The notes: generated from the sequence alone by a model not told the origin. DNA of 25,019 nucleotides from DATLSM01 sp049585815 (GCA_049585815.1 JBAVAR010000015.1:1-25019); one strand, 5' to 3'. Positions 14,143-24,500 are shown, counted from the stretch's first letter. Made by a program: numbers and translations.

Positions 14143-17102
14143 CAGCGCCTCCCTACCCGGTGAGCGTGTGCAGCTCGGGGATGGCGAGTGTGCTTGCGGT
14201 TATGTTTTTTCACGCAGGGTGTGCTCAAGACTGGATTTTGATTTGCAGACTTTCCATTTTGCCCCGTAATCTTGGCGGTGACGTGGAGGGGGTGGGAGCA
14301 GACCCCGGGGGAGTTTTCGATGATGCCCTTATGGCCGCCGTCGAAGCTGAGAATGGCTTTGGTGATGGGGGCATCGGGGACGGTTGGGAAGGTGGTGCGG
14401 AGGCGGCCGCCGACGGAGTCGACGTGACCGTCGAGGGTGATGTCGATCTGGCCGTTTAAGGCGGCGACGACGTCGGGGAGGCCGGCGCGACCGGTGGAGC
14501 GGAGGTAGATGGGCCCTTCGAGGGGGTTGGCGAGGAGTGGGGTTTCGGCGTGCGCGAAGCCGAGGACCGAACCGGGGGGGCATTTTTCACCCGGGGTTTG
14601 GCCTTCGGCGAACTGGACACGGGTACAGGGGTCGCTGATGTGGGCGTTGTCGACGAACTCGGTGTGGGGAAGGGTGACCTGGGTGCGGGAGATGTTGGCT
14701 TCGCCGGGGCTGGCGGTGAGGGTGGCGGTGAGGGCGGGGTTGCCGGCCTGCTTGGTCGAGCCGGCAAGCCGGACGGAGAGCTTGGGGGAGAAGGGGAGGG
14801 TGCCGCAATTGGCGACCTGGAAGTGGGCCGAGGGGCTTGCCAGAGCGCCTTCGGAGCCGGAGATTTCGGTGTTGACCGAAAAGGGGTCGCAGTTGGTGGG
14901 ATTGAGGGTGAAGTCAGGGCGGTTGAGTTCAACGCGAACCGAGCGGAGGCGGAGAGGGATGCCTTCGTGGATGAGGGGAAGAGGGTCGGAGACGGCGGTG
15001 ATCTGGGCGGTTTCGGGGTTGACGTGCAGGGCGGCTCTGATGACGACGTTGCCGAGGTCATAGGGGCCGGAGACAGCGGGGGTGATGACAGCCAGGGACA
15101 GGGGAGCGCCCTTGTAGGGGCCAGCTAGGTAGACCCTGCCCGGCAAATAGACGGGGTGGGTGCCAGCGCCAGCGCCGGCTACCGAGGTGCCGATCTGACT
15201 GCCGGGTGGGCAACTGGAGTTGGCCTCCTGTTCGAGACCCGAGTAGGCGGGTGCGGCAGCCTGGTCGAGGGCGGCATCGGGGCAGTAGGGAATGCCCTTG
15301 AGGGTGGCGGAGAAACCGGGCGGGGTGGTGACAGTGAGGCCGGTGAGGTTCTGGTTGCCGTCAGGGCGGGTGATTTCGAGGGTGAAGGGCGCATGGGCAC
15401 CGGCGGTGATATGGCCGGTGGAGCCCGCCTGAAAGCTGGGGGTGAAGGGGCGAGGCCCGTTGGGACAGGAGGCCCCACCCGGATCCGATTTGAGTTGGAA
15501 GAACTGGGTCGAGGTCTGTCTTGAGAGGAAGGAGTCCCAGGGGGTGAAGGTGCTTTCAACGGGGTAGGTGCCGCACTGGGTGGGGGTGGCGAGGAGGCCG
15601 CGTTCGGAGCCGAAGAAGTGCATGTAGAAGGAGGTAAATGGCGTCTGGGGCAGTTCGGTGAAGGAGATGGTGAGGCGGCCGGTCTGGGGGTCGGGGGTGA
15701 CGGTGCCGGCGAGCTTTATGTGGGTCCCGAAGCCGTTGGCAACCAAGAAGATGCGGTACCGGTTGCCGGGCTCGGGCTGGCCGAGGTAGACGTAACCGGG
15801 GAGGGGGCCGGGGAGGGTCGAGCTTTCGATGGTGAGGCTGCCGACCTTGGAGTCTTCAGGGCAGTGGGCTTCTGCTTCAGAGGCAAAGGGCCCGATGAGA
15901 GCTTCGGCGTCGGTGCAGGCGGTCTTGCCGTCGGCGGCACCGGGGTTTATCGAGAAGCCTTCGGGGAGGGTGACGGTGGCGGCGCGGAGCTCGGAGGGCG
16001 AAGGGACCGAGGGACTCTGGTTCTGGGGGACTTCGAGGTCGACGTCGATGCCGGACGCGGTGTCGGTGGCGGTAGTAGTCGGCTGGGCGTATAGCGAGGG
16101 GTTGAAGGAGAGTTGGTCGCACCCAGTCATCGGCGGCCAGGGATCGCTGGCGGTGGTGAGGCCGCCATCGTAGGAGAGGACTTCGAAGGATGAGGAAAGG
16201 GAGGATTCGCAGGTGGTTGGATTCTGGAGCAAGGGAACTTCGGGGCTGTTGGAGGAGATGGGCGGGAGGGTGAAGCCATTGAGCTCGCAGGGCTCGATGA
16301 CTTCTTTGGGTTCGTCGTTGATAATCGGCTCGTCTGTTTCGTTGGCGAGGGGTTCACCGCTGGCATTGCAGAGCTCACCCTGATAAGCCGTAAGCCCCGG
16401 CGCTTCGAGGTTGTCGGCGGAGTCGAGGCGAAGGGGGTCATGGCTGTGGGCAGCGGGGACACCCCAAAGCACCTGCTGTATATCGAGCAGGGGATAGATG
16501 TGGGAGATCGAAGTGGTCTCGGCGTCGAGGCCGTAATCCGTACCGGTGCGCGCGCTGAGCACGATGAAGGTCGGGGTGTTGAAGGCAAAGACCTTGAAGC
16601 CGAGCAAGGCGGCCTCGTCGGGGGGGGGGACGAGGTTGTAGATGGCTGTGTCGAAACGTACGCCGAGTTGGGCCAGGCCGGAAACGTTGGCGCCGATGTT
16701 GGCGATGCCGACCTGGGAATCGATGGCGCAGGTGTCGGCGGTGAACTCAGCGAGAGTGCACTGCGGGGTGGCGGTACGCGGGCTGCCGATGAAGCCAGCG
16801 GGCAGGTGAACGGTGGCGTCTTTAGCGTCCTCGCAGTTGCAGGCGCTGCGGCTGCTCTGAACTTCCCTGTTTTTGACGGTAAAGGAAGTCTCAAGATCGG
16901 GGTGTCCGCCGGCCTGAGTGGTGGAGGGGATGGCGGCGTAGGTGACAATCGGTGTGTTCGCCGCGGCGGAGAGGGGCAGCCCCATTGCGACGACCAAGCA
17001 TACGACGGCACTGAGACCGCATATGGCGCGGCGCATCTCGGCGTTCTCGGTCGCTCGCGTGCGGATGAAAGAGGCGAAACGACAGTAGGTAAGCGGGCTC
17101 AC
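14142..17102 (-). CDS. B : large exported four-fold 'CPxxSxVG' repeat protein (986 aa)
   Basis: The GTG at 17102 overlaps the upstream stop (GTGA) and has GGAGG eight bases upstream. An internal ATG at 17036 would place the signal peptide (MRRAICGLSAVVCLVVAMG ... LSAAA) at the very N-terminus. Four diverged units recur: 'ATVHLPAGF...QC...CAIDSQVG' (about 96-132), 'ATVTLPEGF...HCPEDSKVG' (375-421) with GYVYLGQPEPGNRYRI, 'LTVTTPPGF...SCPPGSQIG' with GRVYLAGPYKGAPLSL, and 'TQVTLPH...KCPPGSVLG' with GPIYL. The protein then ends VPDAPITKAILSFDGG, TGQNGKSANQ, a cysteine and a basic tail (HRVGRR). It is a full paralog of the 1020-residue protein but lacks that protein's FN3-like insert. A ten-base homopolymer lies at 16620-16629. 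Function is unknown; the protein is exported. Confidence 0.85.
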   Translation of the reverse strand: MSPLTYCRFASFIRTRATENAEMRRAICGLSAVVCLVVAMGLPLSAAANTPIVTYAAIPSTTQAGGHPDLETSFTVKNREVQSSRSACNCEDAKDATVHLPAGFIGSPRTATPQCTLAEFTADTCAIDSQVGIANIGANVSGLAQLGVRFDTAIYNLVPPPDEAALLGFKVFAFNTPTFIVLSARTGTDYGLDAETTSISHIYPLLDIQQVLWGVPAAHSHDPLRLDSADNLEAPGLTAYQGELCNASGEPLANETDEPIINDEPKEVIEPCELNGFTLPPISSNSPEVPLLQNPTTCESSLSSSFEVLSYDGGLTTASDPWPPMTGCDQLSFNPSLYAQPTTTATDTASGIDVDLEVPQNQSPSVPSPSELRAATVTLPEGFSINPGAADGKTACTDAEALIGPFASEAEAHCPEDSKVGSLTIESSTLPGPLPGYVYLGQPEPGNRYRIFLVANGFGTHIKLAGTVTPDPQTGRLTISFTELPQTPFTSFYMHFFGSERGLLATPTQCGTYPVESTFTPWDSFLSRQTSTQFFQLKSDPGGASCPNGPRPFTPSFQAGSTGHITAGAHAPFTLEITRPDGNQNLTGLTVTTPPGFSATLKGIPYCPDAALDQAAAPAYSGLEQEANSSCPPGSQIGTSVAGAGAGTHPVYLPGRVYLAGPYKGAPLSLAVITPAVSGPYDLGNVVIRAALHVNPETAQITAVSDPLPLIHEGIPLRLRSVRVELNRPDFTLNPTNCDPFSVNTEISGSEGALASPSAHFQVANCGTLPFSPKLSVRLAGSTKQAGNPALTATLTASPGEANISRTQVTLPHTEFVDNAHISDPCTRVQFAEGQTPGEKCPPGSVLGFAHAETPLLANPLEGPIYLRSTGRAGLPDVVAALNGQIDITLDGHVDSVGGRLRTTFPTVPDAPITKAILSFDGGHKGIIENSPGVCSHPLHVTAKITGQNGKSANQNPVLSTPCVKKHNRKHTRHPRAAHAHRVGRR
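14148..14152 (-). promoter_or_regulatory. RBS of b embedded in the B tail codons
   Basis: GGAGG lies five bases before the ATG at 14142, inside the codons for the terminal HRVGRR of B. Confidence 0.65.
16613..16635. repeat. Ten-G homopolymer flanked by a 7-bp inverted repeat
   Basis: The plus strand reads CCTCGTC, then ten G (16620-16629), then ACGAGG. The flanks pair perfectly (CCTCGTC with GACGAGG), leaving nine G in the loop. It encodes VPPPDE in protein B. Homopolymers of this length are prone to slippage, and a one-base change would truncate B. Confidence 0.85.
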
Positions 17103-20100
17103 CGGGCGGCCCTCCGGTTGTGGCGGGCGGCTCGCCCTAAATGCTTCGTCTTCGCTCGCGGCGCAGAAGAAGCAAAGTTCGATTGCTTGCTCGCCCCAAC
17201 TGCTCGGCTTTGCCCGCTCGCGCTAAGCACCACTGACGATCTCACTCGGTGCTTTCGCCTCGCGGCGGCTCGCCGGTGGTGGCGCTTGACCCTGGCCTTC
17301 TTGTGGTGGGCAGAGCGGTCGGCGTTGCCGCGGGCGTGGTGGGCTGAGGATTCGATCTGAAGGGCGGGTGGAGGCGCCGTTCCTTCGCCGTGGCACTCGT
17401 CGGCGGCGTCGCAGGGTGGCGGTGGGGGCGGTGAGGCGAAGCCGCCGTCGGTGCGGGCGTCGTAAAACTTGAGGAAGCTGCCATTTACGTCTTGGGGGAC
17501 GAGAGTGTCGTAGGTGGAGAAGTAGACATCGGTGCCGTTTGCGCTGACACCGTCCAGACCCGGAGGGTTTTCGACGGCGACTCCCTGTTCGTCTTCGATA
17601 CGGGTATCGCCGGTACCGGGGGTGATGAGCTGGGGGCGGCCTTCGACGTACTCGTAGACATCCTCGGCGTGGTTGGTGTCGTCGTGGACGAGAGATTCTT
17701 CGGTGGAGAAGAAAGCGCGTCCGTCGTTGGTAAGGAAGAGGCCGTCCTGGCTGGCCTGGACGTTGAATTCGGGGGAGGCTCCTGAGGGGTTGCAAGAGAC
17801 GCAAGTAAGCTTTTCGTCGGCGGGTTCGTAAGTGTACATCTCGAGGTGACCGGCATTGTCGTAGGGGGTAACCTGAGAGGCGGTGACGAAGGCCATGTGG
17901 GTCCCATCGGGGGTGACCTGCATCCTGACGATGGGAGTGTTGGAACAGAAATCGGCAGCGTTATGCTGTGTTTCTCTGGATCCGGGACAGAAGGAGCCCG
18001 AGGTGAAAGCCGCGACGAAGTGGAGACGGCCACCACGGTAGTCGTAGAGGTTGGGCTGGTCGGGAATGCCCCTGGAGCCGTCGAGCTGCTCGGGGGAAAA
18101 GAAGAAGACGTCGCCGCTTTCGGAGGCGACCGAGCTGTCGGAGAGGCAGTTGCCTCCGACGCCGCCGGGCAGCTGACAGAGATTAGTGCCCGAGTACGTG
18201 ACGACGCCGCACCTGGAGGTCCAGGGAGACCCATTGGTAGCGGCAGGGTCGCAGGCGTCAGTGTTGCCGGGTTCACCGAGTTTGCCTTCGTTGTCACCCC
18301 GGGAGACCAGGGTGAGCGGCTGTTTCTGTTCGCTTGCAGCGGCCTCGGACCACATATAGAGGCTGGCGCCGCCGTGATCGGAGTCTTCTGCAGTAAGGTG
18401 TTCTTCGGAGGTGAAGAAGACCCTGGAGCCGTCGGATGTCATGCCGAGATAGCTGACGTTGTGGCCCTGGGAGACGTCGTAGGTAACCGCGTCGTCGACT
18501 CGCATATAGAGGTTGGAGGGCTGGGGCGGGCAGCGCATCGCCGCGCTGAACTGGATACCGCAAGGCGGTTCCGGGCAAGTGGAGAAGCCGCAGGGGCCGG
18601 TGCCGGGGGCTGCGATCAGGATGTGGGAGCCGTCGGCGGAGACGGCGGGGATCTGAAGCGGGTCGCCGGCGCGGTCTGTGGGCTGAGCGGGGATCGGTGT
18701 GCCTCCAGGCAGCTTGGAGGCGACTGCGAGCGCGCCGGAAGTGGTGTCGTTGTCGTAGACGGAGCCCGGGGCGGCGAGCTGGCCTTCGGGGGCAAAGAGG
18801 TGGGCCTCATCGGCGAAGACGAAGTGGGTGAGGTCAGCAGAGGCGGTGACGTCGTCAGGGCAGTAGTTATAGGCAATATTATTAAATCCGCCGAGATTGA
18901 TCGGGGGGCAGTCGAGAGCGTGAGCGGATTCGGAGACGGCGCCAAGGTCGGTGGGCCAACGTTCGTGGAGTTGGCCATCGGCGCCAAAGACAAAGGGTGC
19001 AAATGAAGGGGTCGGGGTGGGATTTCCGACCGAGGAGGAAGTGCCAGCGTTCTGATTGCCGTCGTTAAACTCGAGGAAGGCGTCCATCGAGGGGTCGGTT
19101 AGGACGGCGTTTTGGATCTTGGCTGGGCCGGAGGCACCGCTGGGCTGGAGTCCAAAGCCGACGACAGACCCGCTAAAGCCGGAGTCAGGCGGGCCCTGTG
19201 GGGGACCGCCGTCGAGAGCAGCCTCGGAAGAGGGAAGGCCGACGTAGCGGGAGACCCAGCCGGTGTCGGTACGGGTGGCGACGTAGAGGTCGCCGTTGCC
19301 GTCGATCGGGCTGCCACCCGATTCGGGGAGGGTGCCGTTGGCGCCGACGAAGGAGAGGCGAGAAGGGTCGGTGGCGTAGCCGGTGTTGGGGCCGCCGGGG
19401 AAGAGCTGGGTTGCGCCGGCGTTGGGCGGAGAGACAAGCTCGTAAGCACGGCAGTCGGGGAGATAGGGGGCGTGGGTCTGCTGGCGGACAGTCTGGTTGG
19501 GGCAGCTTGGCGGGAAAAAGGCGAAGGTGTCGTCGGCGGTGGTGGTTTCGCCGTCTGCGTTTTCGGCGACCAAACGGTAATGGTAGGTGACGTCTTCGGT
19601 GAGGCCGGTCAGGGACACATCGAGTGTGTGATCTTGAAAGAGCCCATCGGTGATTTCGGCGGGACACGGCTCGGTATGGCCGTAGGCGGTGGTGGTCCCG
19701 TATTCGAAGCGACAAGTGCTAGGAAGACCGTTGGGATCGACGCGGGATGAGAGGTGGGCGGAGGTGGCAGTGAGTTCGCCGGCGAAGATACCCTTGATAG
19801 CAGGGACAGCGGTGGTCAGGAACGGTTGGTCGTGGCCAAATCCAGTTGCGTCCATTTCGTTTTCGGCGATCAGACGATAGTGAAACTGTGTCTGTGGCGG
19901 AAGGTTAGAAAGATGAGTAAGGGAAGCAATTCTTGCCTGGACCTCAGTTTTGTCGGTGTAGGGGAGCGAGACCTCGGCTTCACACGGAACAGTGTGCCCA
20001 TATGCATTGGTGGTACCGTATTCGAAGAAACACTTGGTGATCGTACCGTGGTTTCGTCCGTTGGCTTCGGGATCGACAGCGCCGTGGAGGGTTGCGGAGG

Positions 20101-21517
20101 TTTCGGTGAGTTCGGTGGGTGGTTCGGTGGTGACTTGCGGGCGGATGTCGGTGAAGACCGCGACGTCACTAGCTTCACCTACCTGGTTAAGTGCGTAAAC
20201 GGCTCCCGAGCTTTCGTCGACCGCCATGGCGCCGCCGGCAGCCAGTTGGGCGGCACCAAATGAATCGATCGGCTGACAGGGCCCGCGGGCCGCCTCGCAG
20301 TTTGCATCGTAGTGGTTGATAGCGGTGCCGGTGTCCAGATAGAAATCCCCGAGCGAGGAGTCGAGAGAGAACCCGGTACCAGCTTCATTGGTAAGGAATC
20401 CGATGATTTCGAAGTTGGGACCTGCCTCGAGCACTCCACTGGAAGCAAAATATAGGTCTCCCGACGCATTAACGGTGAAGAACGTACCAAACAATTCGGA
20501 CGACGGAATATCACTTACCGCTTCACCGTGTGGATTGAGCTCGACGTTACCGCCACCGCCGCCATCGAAGTACACAGTACCGTTGGACTCGTCTACGGCA
20601 ACCGTCTTAGAGTAGGGTTCATCGCTAGTTGAGACGCCTTCGGTCCGCCAGGTCGTAACGAATTCACCAGAGGAGTTGAGTTTGAAGAGCGATAGGCTAC
20701 TACCGGATGTTCCCGTGACATAGACGTCACCTTGACCAGCGGGAGAATTATCGACGGCGACACTATCTGGGTGGGAAAAGCCGTGCTGGATCGAACTGCC
20801 TAGGGTTGTAGGAGTACCCTCTTGACAGGTTTCGCCGGCATCACAGACATCCTGCTGCTGCGAGGTGACGGTGACCGGTTCATGCTTAGCCCGCTGTTCT
20901 TCGTACAGTTCGACCTTGGACCGGTTCACTTCCTTGCCGAACATGAGGATGAAGTGGCCGGTGGAAGTGAACTTCTCGATGCGGTTGTTGTTAGCATCGG
21001 CCACGTAAACATCGCCGGTTGCCTGGTCGACGGCGATAGAGTCCGCACCTGCCAGCGGATAGGGGTTGGAGACGATGGATGTGGGCGAGGTGGACCCGAA
21101 GGTAGTGGTGAATTCGTGGGAGGCACCGTTCGCGGAGGCGGCGGAGGCTGTGATGAGCAGGAGCCCCATTGCGGCAAGCGCACATCCGACGGCGCTGAAC
21201 GCACGCCCGGGTATGAGCGCCTCGCCCCCCGCTCGCCACAAGTGCATGGCTTTGCTCTTCGTCCGCGCTTCGGCCTCGCGAACTGCGCAGATAATCCAAA
21301 GTCGGACTGATTGCTGACCCTGCCTCGCCGAGCAGAGCACACTTGATTGGCCGCGCTTGGCTGGCTTCACGGAAGAACCAGATTTCGAGTGCTTGCTCCC
21401 TATCGCGTTCCAACGCTCACTGCGTCCTTGAATTGCTTGGCGAGGCGTGCGGTCGGAACCTGGAAAGAATGCAGTGGATTGGCGGAGGCGCGAGCGGATC
21501 CTGGTGGCGAATATCAC
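17099..21517 (-). CDS. A : large exported NHL-FN3-TolB-like propeller protein (1472 aa)
   Basis: The GTG at 21517 overlaps the upstream TGA and has GGAGG six bases upstream. A second possible start, ATG at 21247 (MHLWRAGG), puts the signal peptide (AFSAVGCALAAMGLLLITAS) near the N-terminus but has a weaker ribosome-binding site. The order of parts is: NHL-like propeller (about 155-455, e.g. ADSIAVDQATGDVYVADANN), two FN3-like modules (about 460-570 and 573-668, each with C-x-FEYGTT-x-AYGHT and (F/Y)HYRL(I/V)AEN), the motif DCRAYELVSPP (688-698), then a TolB-like propeller with blades such as 'DGSRVFFTSEEHLT...SLYMW' and a TCVSCNPSG motif. C-DAADECHG, a Pro-rich linker and a long Lys/Arg/His tail ending NRRAAR close it. 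It is paralogous to the 1747-residue protein but lacks the nested second NHL propeller and the CKKG...KCVKK motif. Function is unknown. Confidence 0.88.
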   Translation of the reverse strand: MIFATRIRSRLRQSTAFFPGSDRTPRQAIQGRSERWNAIGSKHSKSGSSVKPAKRGQSSVLCSARQGQQSVRLWIICAVREAEARTKSKAMHLWRAGGEALIPGRAFSAVGCALAAMGLLLITASAASANGASHEFTTTFGSTSPTSIVSNPYPLAGADSIAVDQATGDVYVADANNNRIEKFTSTGHFILMFGKEVNRSKVELYEEQRAKHEPVTVTSQQQDVCDAGETCQEGTPTTLGSSIQHGFSHPDSVAVDNSPAGQGDVYVTGTSGSSLSLFKLNSSGEFVTTWRTEGVSTSDEPYSKTVAVDESNGTVYFDGGGGGNVELNPHGEAVSDIPSSELFGTFFTVNASGDLYFASSGVLEAGPNFEIIGFLTNEAGTGFSLDSSLGDFYLDTGTAINHYDANCEAARGPCQPIDSFGAAQLAAGGAMAVDESSGAVYALNQVGEASDVAVFTDIRPQVTTEPPTELTETSATLHGAVDPEANGRNHGTITKCFFEYGTTNAYGHTVPCEAEVSLPYTDKTEVQARIASLTHLSNLPPQTQFHYRLIAENEMDATGFGHDQPFLTTAVPAIKGIFAGELTATSAHLSSRVDPNGLPSTCRFEYGTTTAYGHTEPCPAEITDGLFQDHTLDVSLTGLTEDVTYHYRLVAENADGETTTADDTFAFFPPSCPNQTVRQQTHAPYLPDCRAYELVSPPNAGATQLFPGGPNTGYATDPSRLSFVGANGTLPESGGSPIDGNGDLYVATRTDTGWVSRYVGLPSSEAALDGGPPQGPPDSGFSGSVVGFGLQPSGASGPAKIQNAVLTDPSMDAFLEFNDGNQNAGTSSSVGNPTPTPSFAPFVFGADGQLHERWPTDLGAVSESAHALDCPPINLGGFNNIAYNYCPDDVTASADLTHFVFADEAHLFAPEGQLAAPGSVYDNDTTSGALAVASKLPGGTPIPAQPTDRAGDPLQIPAVSADGSHILIAAPGTGPCGFSTCPEPPCGIQFSAAMRCPPQPSNLYMRVDDAVTYDVSQGHNVSYLGMTSDGSRVFFTSEEHLTAEDSDHGGASLYMWSEAAASEQKQPLTLVSRGDNEGKLGEPGNTDACDPAATNGSPWTSRCGVVTYSGTNLCQLPGGVGGNCLSDSSVASESGDVFFFSPEQLDGSRGIPDQPNLYDYRGGRLHFVAAFTSGSFCPGSRETQHNAADFCSNTPIVRMQVTPDGTHMAFVTASQVTPYDNAGHLEMYTYEPADEKLTCVSCNPSGASPEFNVQASQDGLFLTNDGRAFFSTEESLVHDDTNHAEDVYEYVEGRPQLITPGTGDTRIEDEQGVAVENPPGLDGVSANGTDVYFSTYDTLVPQDVNGSFLKFYDARTDGGFASPPPPPPCDAADECHGEGTAPPPALQIESSAHHARGNADRSAHHKKARVKRHHRRAAARRKHRVRSSVVLSASGQSRAVGASKQSNFASSAPRAKTKHLGRAARHNRRAAR
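17111..17115 (-). promoter_or_regulatory. RBS of B embedded in the A tail codons
   Basis: GGAGG lies eight bases before the GTG at 17102, inside the codons for NRRAAR of A. The surrounding AACCGGAGGGCCG is shared with the b/A' junction. Confidence 0.7.
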
Positions 21518-24500
21518 TTATGGCCTCCGCGCTTGTGGTGCTTGTGGTGGGGCTTGGGCTTCTTGACGCACTTGCCGTGCCTTAAGACATGACCCTTCTT
21601 GCAGATTGGGGGCGGCGTGACCTTCTTTTCGGGTTCGGGGGCGGTGGTGAAGGTCTGGTCTGGGCCTTCGGCGGTGCCGATTTCGTTTGTAGCCACCACT
21701 CGATAGTGATATGTAGTGCCAGGGTCGAGGCCGGTGAGGTTAGCGGTGGCTTGGTGAAAGGAATTGTCGGAGCCGATCGAAGCGCTCTCGGGAGTGTCGT
21801 GACCATAGGCGGCGCCGGTGCCGTATTCGAAGTGGTAAGTGGTGAGGCGGAAACCGGGTCGCAGTTGAGAGGCAAGGGTCGCGGTAGTCGGGCCGATATT
21901 CGAAGAGGAAGTTTGGGACACGGCCGGCGTGGCGGGCGTGTTGAAGGTGTTGTCGGGGCCCCTGGCGGTGCCGTTAACGCTGGTGGCGATGACCTGGAAG
22001 TGGTAGGTGGTGGCGGGAGTGAGTCCGGAGAGTTGGGTGGAGACGGGGTGGTCGGTAGCGTCTTCGCCGATCGATTCGCTAGGGAGGGTCTGGGAACCGT
22101 AGGCGGTGGTGGTGCCGTAGCGGAAGCGGTAGACGGTGGGGGCGGAGTTGGGATTGACTTCGGCGTCAAGGGTGGCGGCGGTGGGAGTCACGGCGGAGGA
22201 AGAGGTAGCATCGATGCCCGGGGCGAGGACGGGACGAGGGGTAACGGTGAGGTCACGCCCATAAGTTGGAAAGCCGTGCTCGTCGGGGGCGGTGGCAGCC
22301 AGTCGGTAGTTGTAGGTGGTGAAGGGGATGAGGCCAGTGAGTTCCGCGGCGACGGCGGTCTTGACGGTGGCGGTCGTGGGCGAGCAGGGGACGGCCGGGG
22401 CGCCGTTGAAGCCGTGTCGGTGGAATTCAGCTTCGGTGGCGTATTCGAAACGGCATTCCTGCACTTCAGCGGCAGGGCCGGGTTCGACTTCGCCCCGAAG
22501 GGTGGCCGAGGTGGGCCCAAGGGCGGTGGCCGGCACAGTAGTGAGGGTGGGAAGGGGAAGCGGTGTGAAGGCTGCGATGTCGCCAGCGCCAGCATCGGCA
22601 GCGTAAAGGACTTCTGTCGAGGGGTCGATGGCGAGTCCAGCGGCGGCGGTCAACTGAGCGGAGCCGAAAGAGTCGGAAGGGGAGCAGTCGCTCCTGATAT
22701 GGCAGCCCTCGGAGAGCGCAAACTGGTTGATGTAGGTTCCATGGTCGACGTAGATGTCGCCGTTTAGGTGGTTGACGGCGAGGCCGCTAGGGTTGCCCGG
22801 TCCGCCACCTTCTTCAAAGGTGCCACCCCCGTAGATACTTCCCGGTTCTGCAATGCTGACCCCGTAAGCAGAGCTCTGGAAAAAATTGCCGGAGGGACCT
22901 ACATCTATGCCGTGGCCGTTGGTGGCTCGGAGGGAGTGCAGGCTTGTTGGTGAGATAGGGATTTTGGTTTGGTGGATGCCATCTTGGCTGAATTCGGTCC
23001 AGTAAGGAGAGGATCCGACGAAGAGGTTGCCGAGGTTGTCGACGGCGATGCCCTGGGTCGGGCCGGCGGAGGTGAAATCGTCAGCGCCGTCGGCGCCCCA
23101 GGAGGCGACGAGGTTGCCGTTCTGATCGAACTTAGTGACGCGGTGGAGGTCGAAGGGGGGAGCTTCGATGTTGTCGGCGACGTAAAGGTTGCCTTCGCCG
23201 CCTGGTGAGTTATCGACTTCGATGAAGTCAGGGTTGTTGAGCTGACCAGGTGCAGAGCCGGGGGTGGCGGTGCCAGCCTGGCAGCCGGTGGCTTCGGTAC
23301 AGGTCTGGAGGGCTTCCTGGGGGGCGGCGGCGTCGACACTCCAGCCGAAAGCGCGGATGAAGACACCGGCTGAGGAGAATTGGTCGACTCGGTGGTTGCC
23401 GGTGTCGGCGACGTAGATGTCGCCGGTTCTTTCGTTGATGGCGACGTCGGAGGGTTCGGAGAGCTGGCCGGCGGCGGAGCCAGGGGAGCCGATGTCGTTG
23501 ACGGTGGCGCCGTAGCGGCCAATGGTGATGAAGGTGGGGCCTTCGGCGGTATTGGTGCCGTTGGCGTTGGCGACGAGGATGCGCTCGTGGTAGACCGTGC
23601 CGGGTGCGAGGGCGGTGAGGTTGGCGGTGAGGGTCGATTCGGCTTCGTAGGGCGGAGCTGGAGAGCAGGCGGCCTGGGTCCAAGGCTTTTCTTCGACGGT
23701 TTCGCCTTGGCTTCGGTATTCGAACTGGCAGGTGGTGATTTCGCCGCCGGTCGGTTTCAGCTTGGCTTCAAGGGTGGCGGAGCCGGCCGTCACAGATTGG
23801 GCGGGATCGACAGTGGCGGTGGGAAGGGCGCCGAAGTCGGCCTTGACCGCTTTGGCTTCGGTGAGGGCGACTTCGCATTCGGTGGGGCCGAGGACGGTGG
23901 TGCAGCCGGTCCAGGTGGTGAAGGCAGAGCCTGGAGCGGGGGTGGCAAAGAGGATGATGGCGGTGCCTTGGTTGTATGGCGCGGCGCAGGTGCCGGTGCC
24001 TTCGATGCATTCGATGGGGGGCAATTCGGGGCCCGGGGAGGTTCCGGTGACGGTGCCTGCACCGGTGCCTTCGGTGACGTTGACGGTAAGGGTCTGCTGG
24101 GGGATAGCGGTGAATTCGGCTTTGATGGATCTGGCGGCGCTCATTTCGACTTCGCATTCGGTTTCGCTGGGGTTGGCCTTGCAGCCGTGCCAGACAATGG
24201 GCGCGGTGGAGTGTTCGTCGGGGGTGGCGAAGAGGATGATGGTGGCGCCCTCGTTGTAGGTTTCGGTGCAGGTGGCGGCGCCGTTGCCGCAGTCGATTGG
24301 GGTGAATTCGCCGCCTGGCGAGGTGCTGGTGATCGTGCCGGCGCCGGGGCCTGCACCGGGGTTGGTGACAGTGAGGGTCTGCTGGGGGATGGCTGTGAAT
24401 TCGGCGGTGACTTCGGTGGGGGCGGTGGGGGTCAGCGTGCATTCGGTGCCGTTTTCGGTTTCGCAGCCTTTCCAGGCTTTGAAGATGCCGCGTTCGGTGG

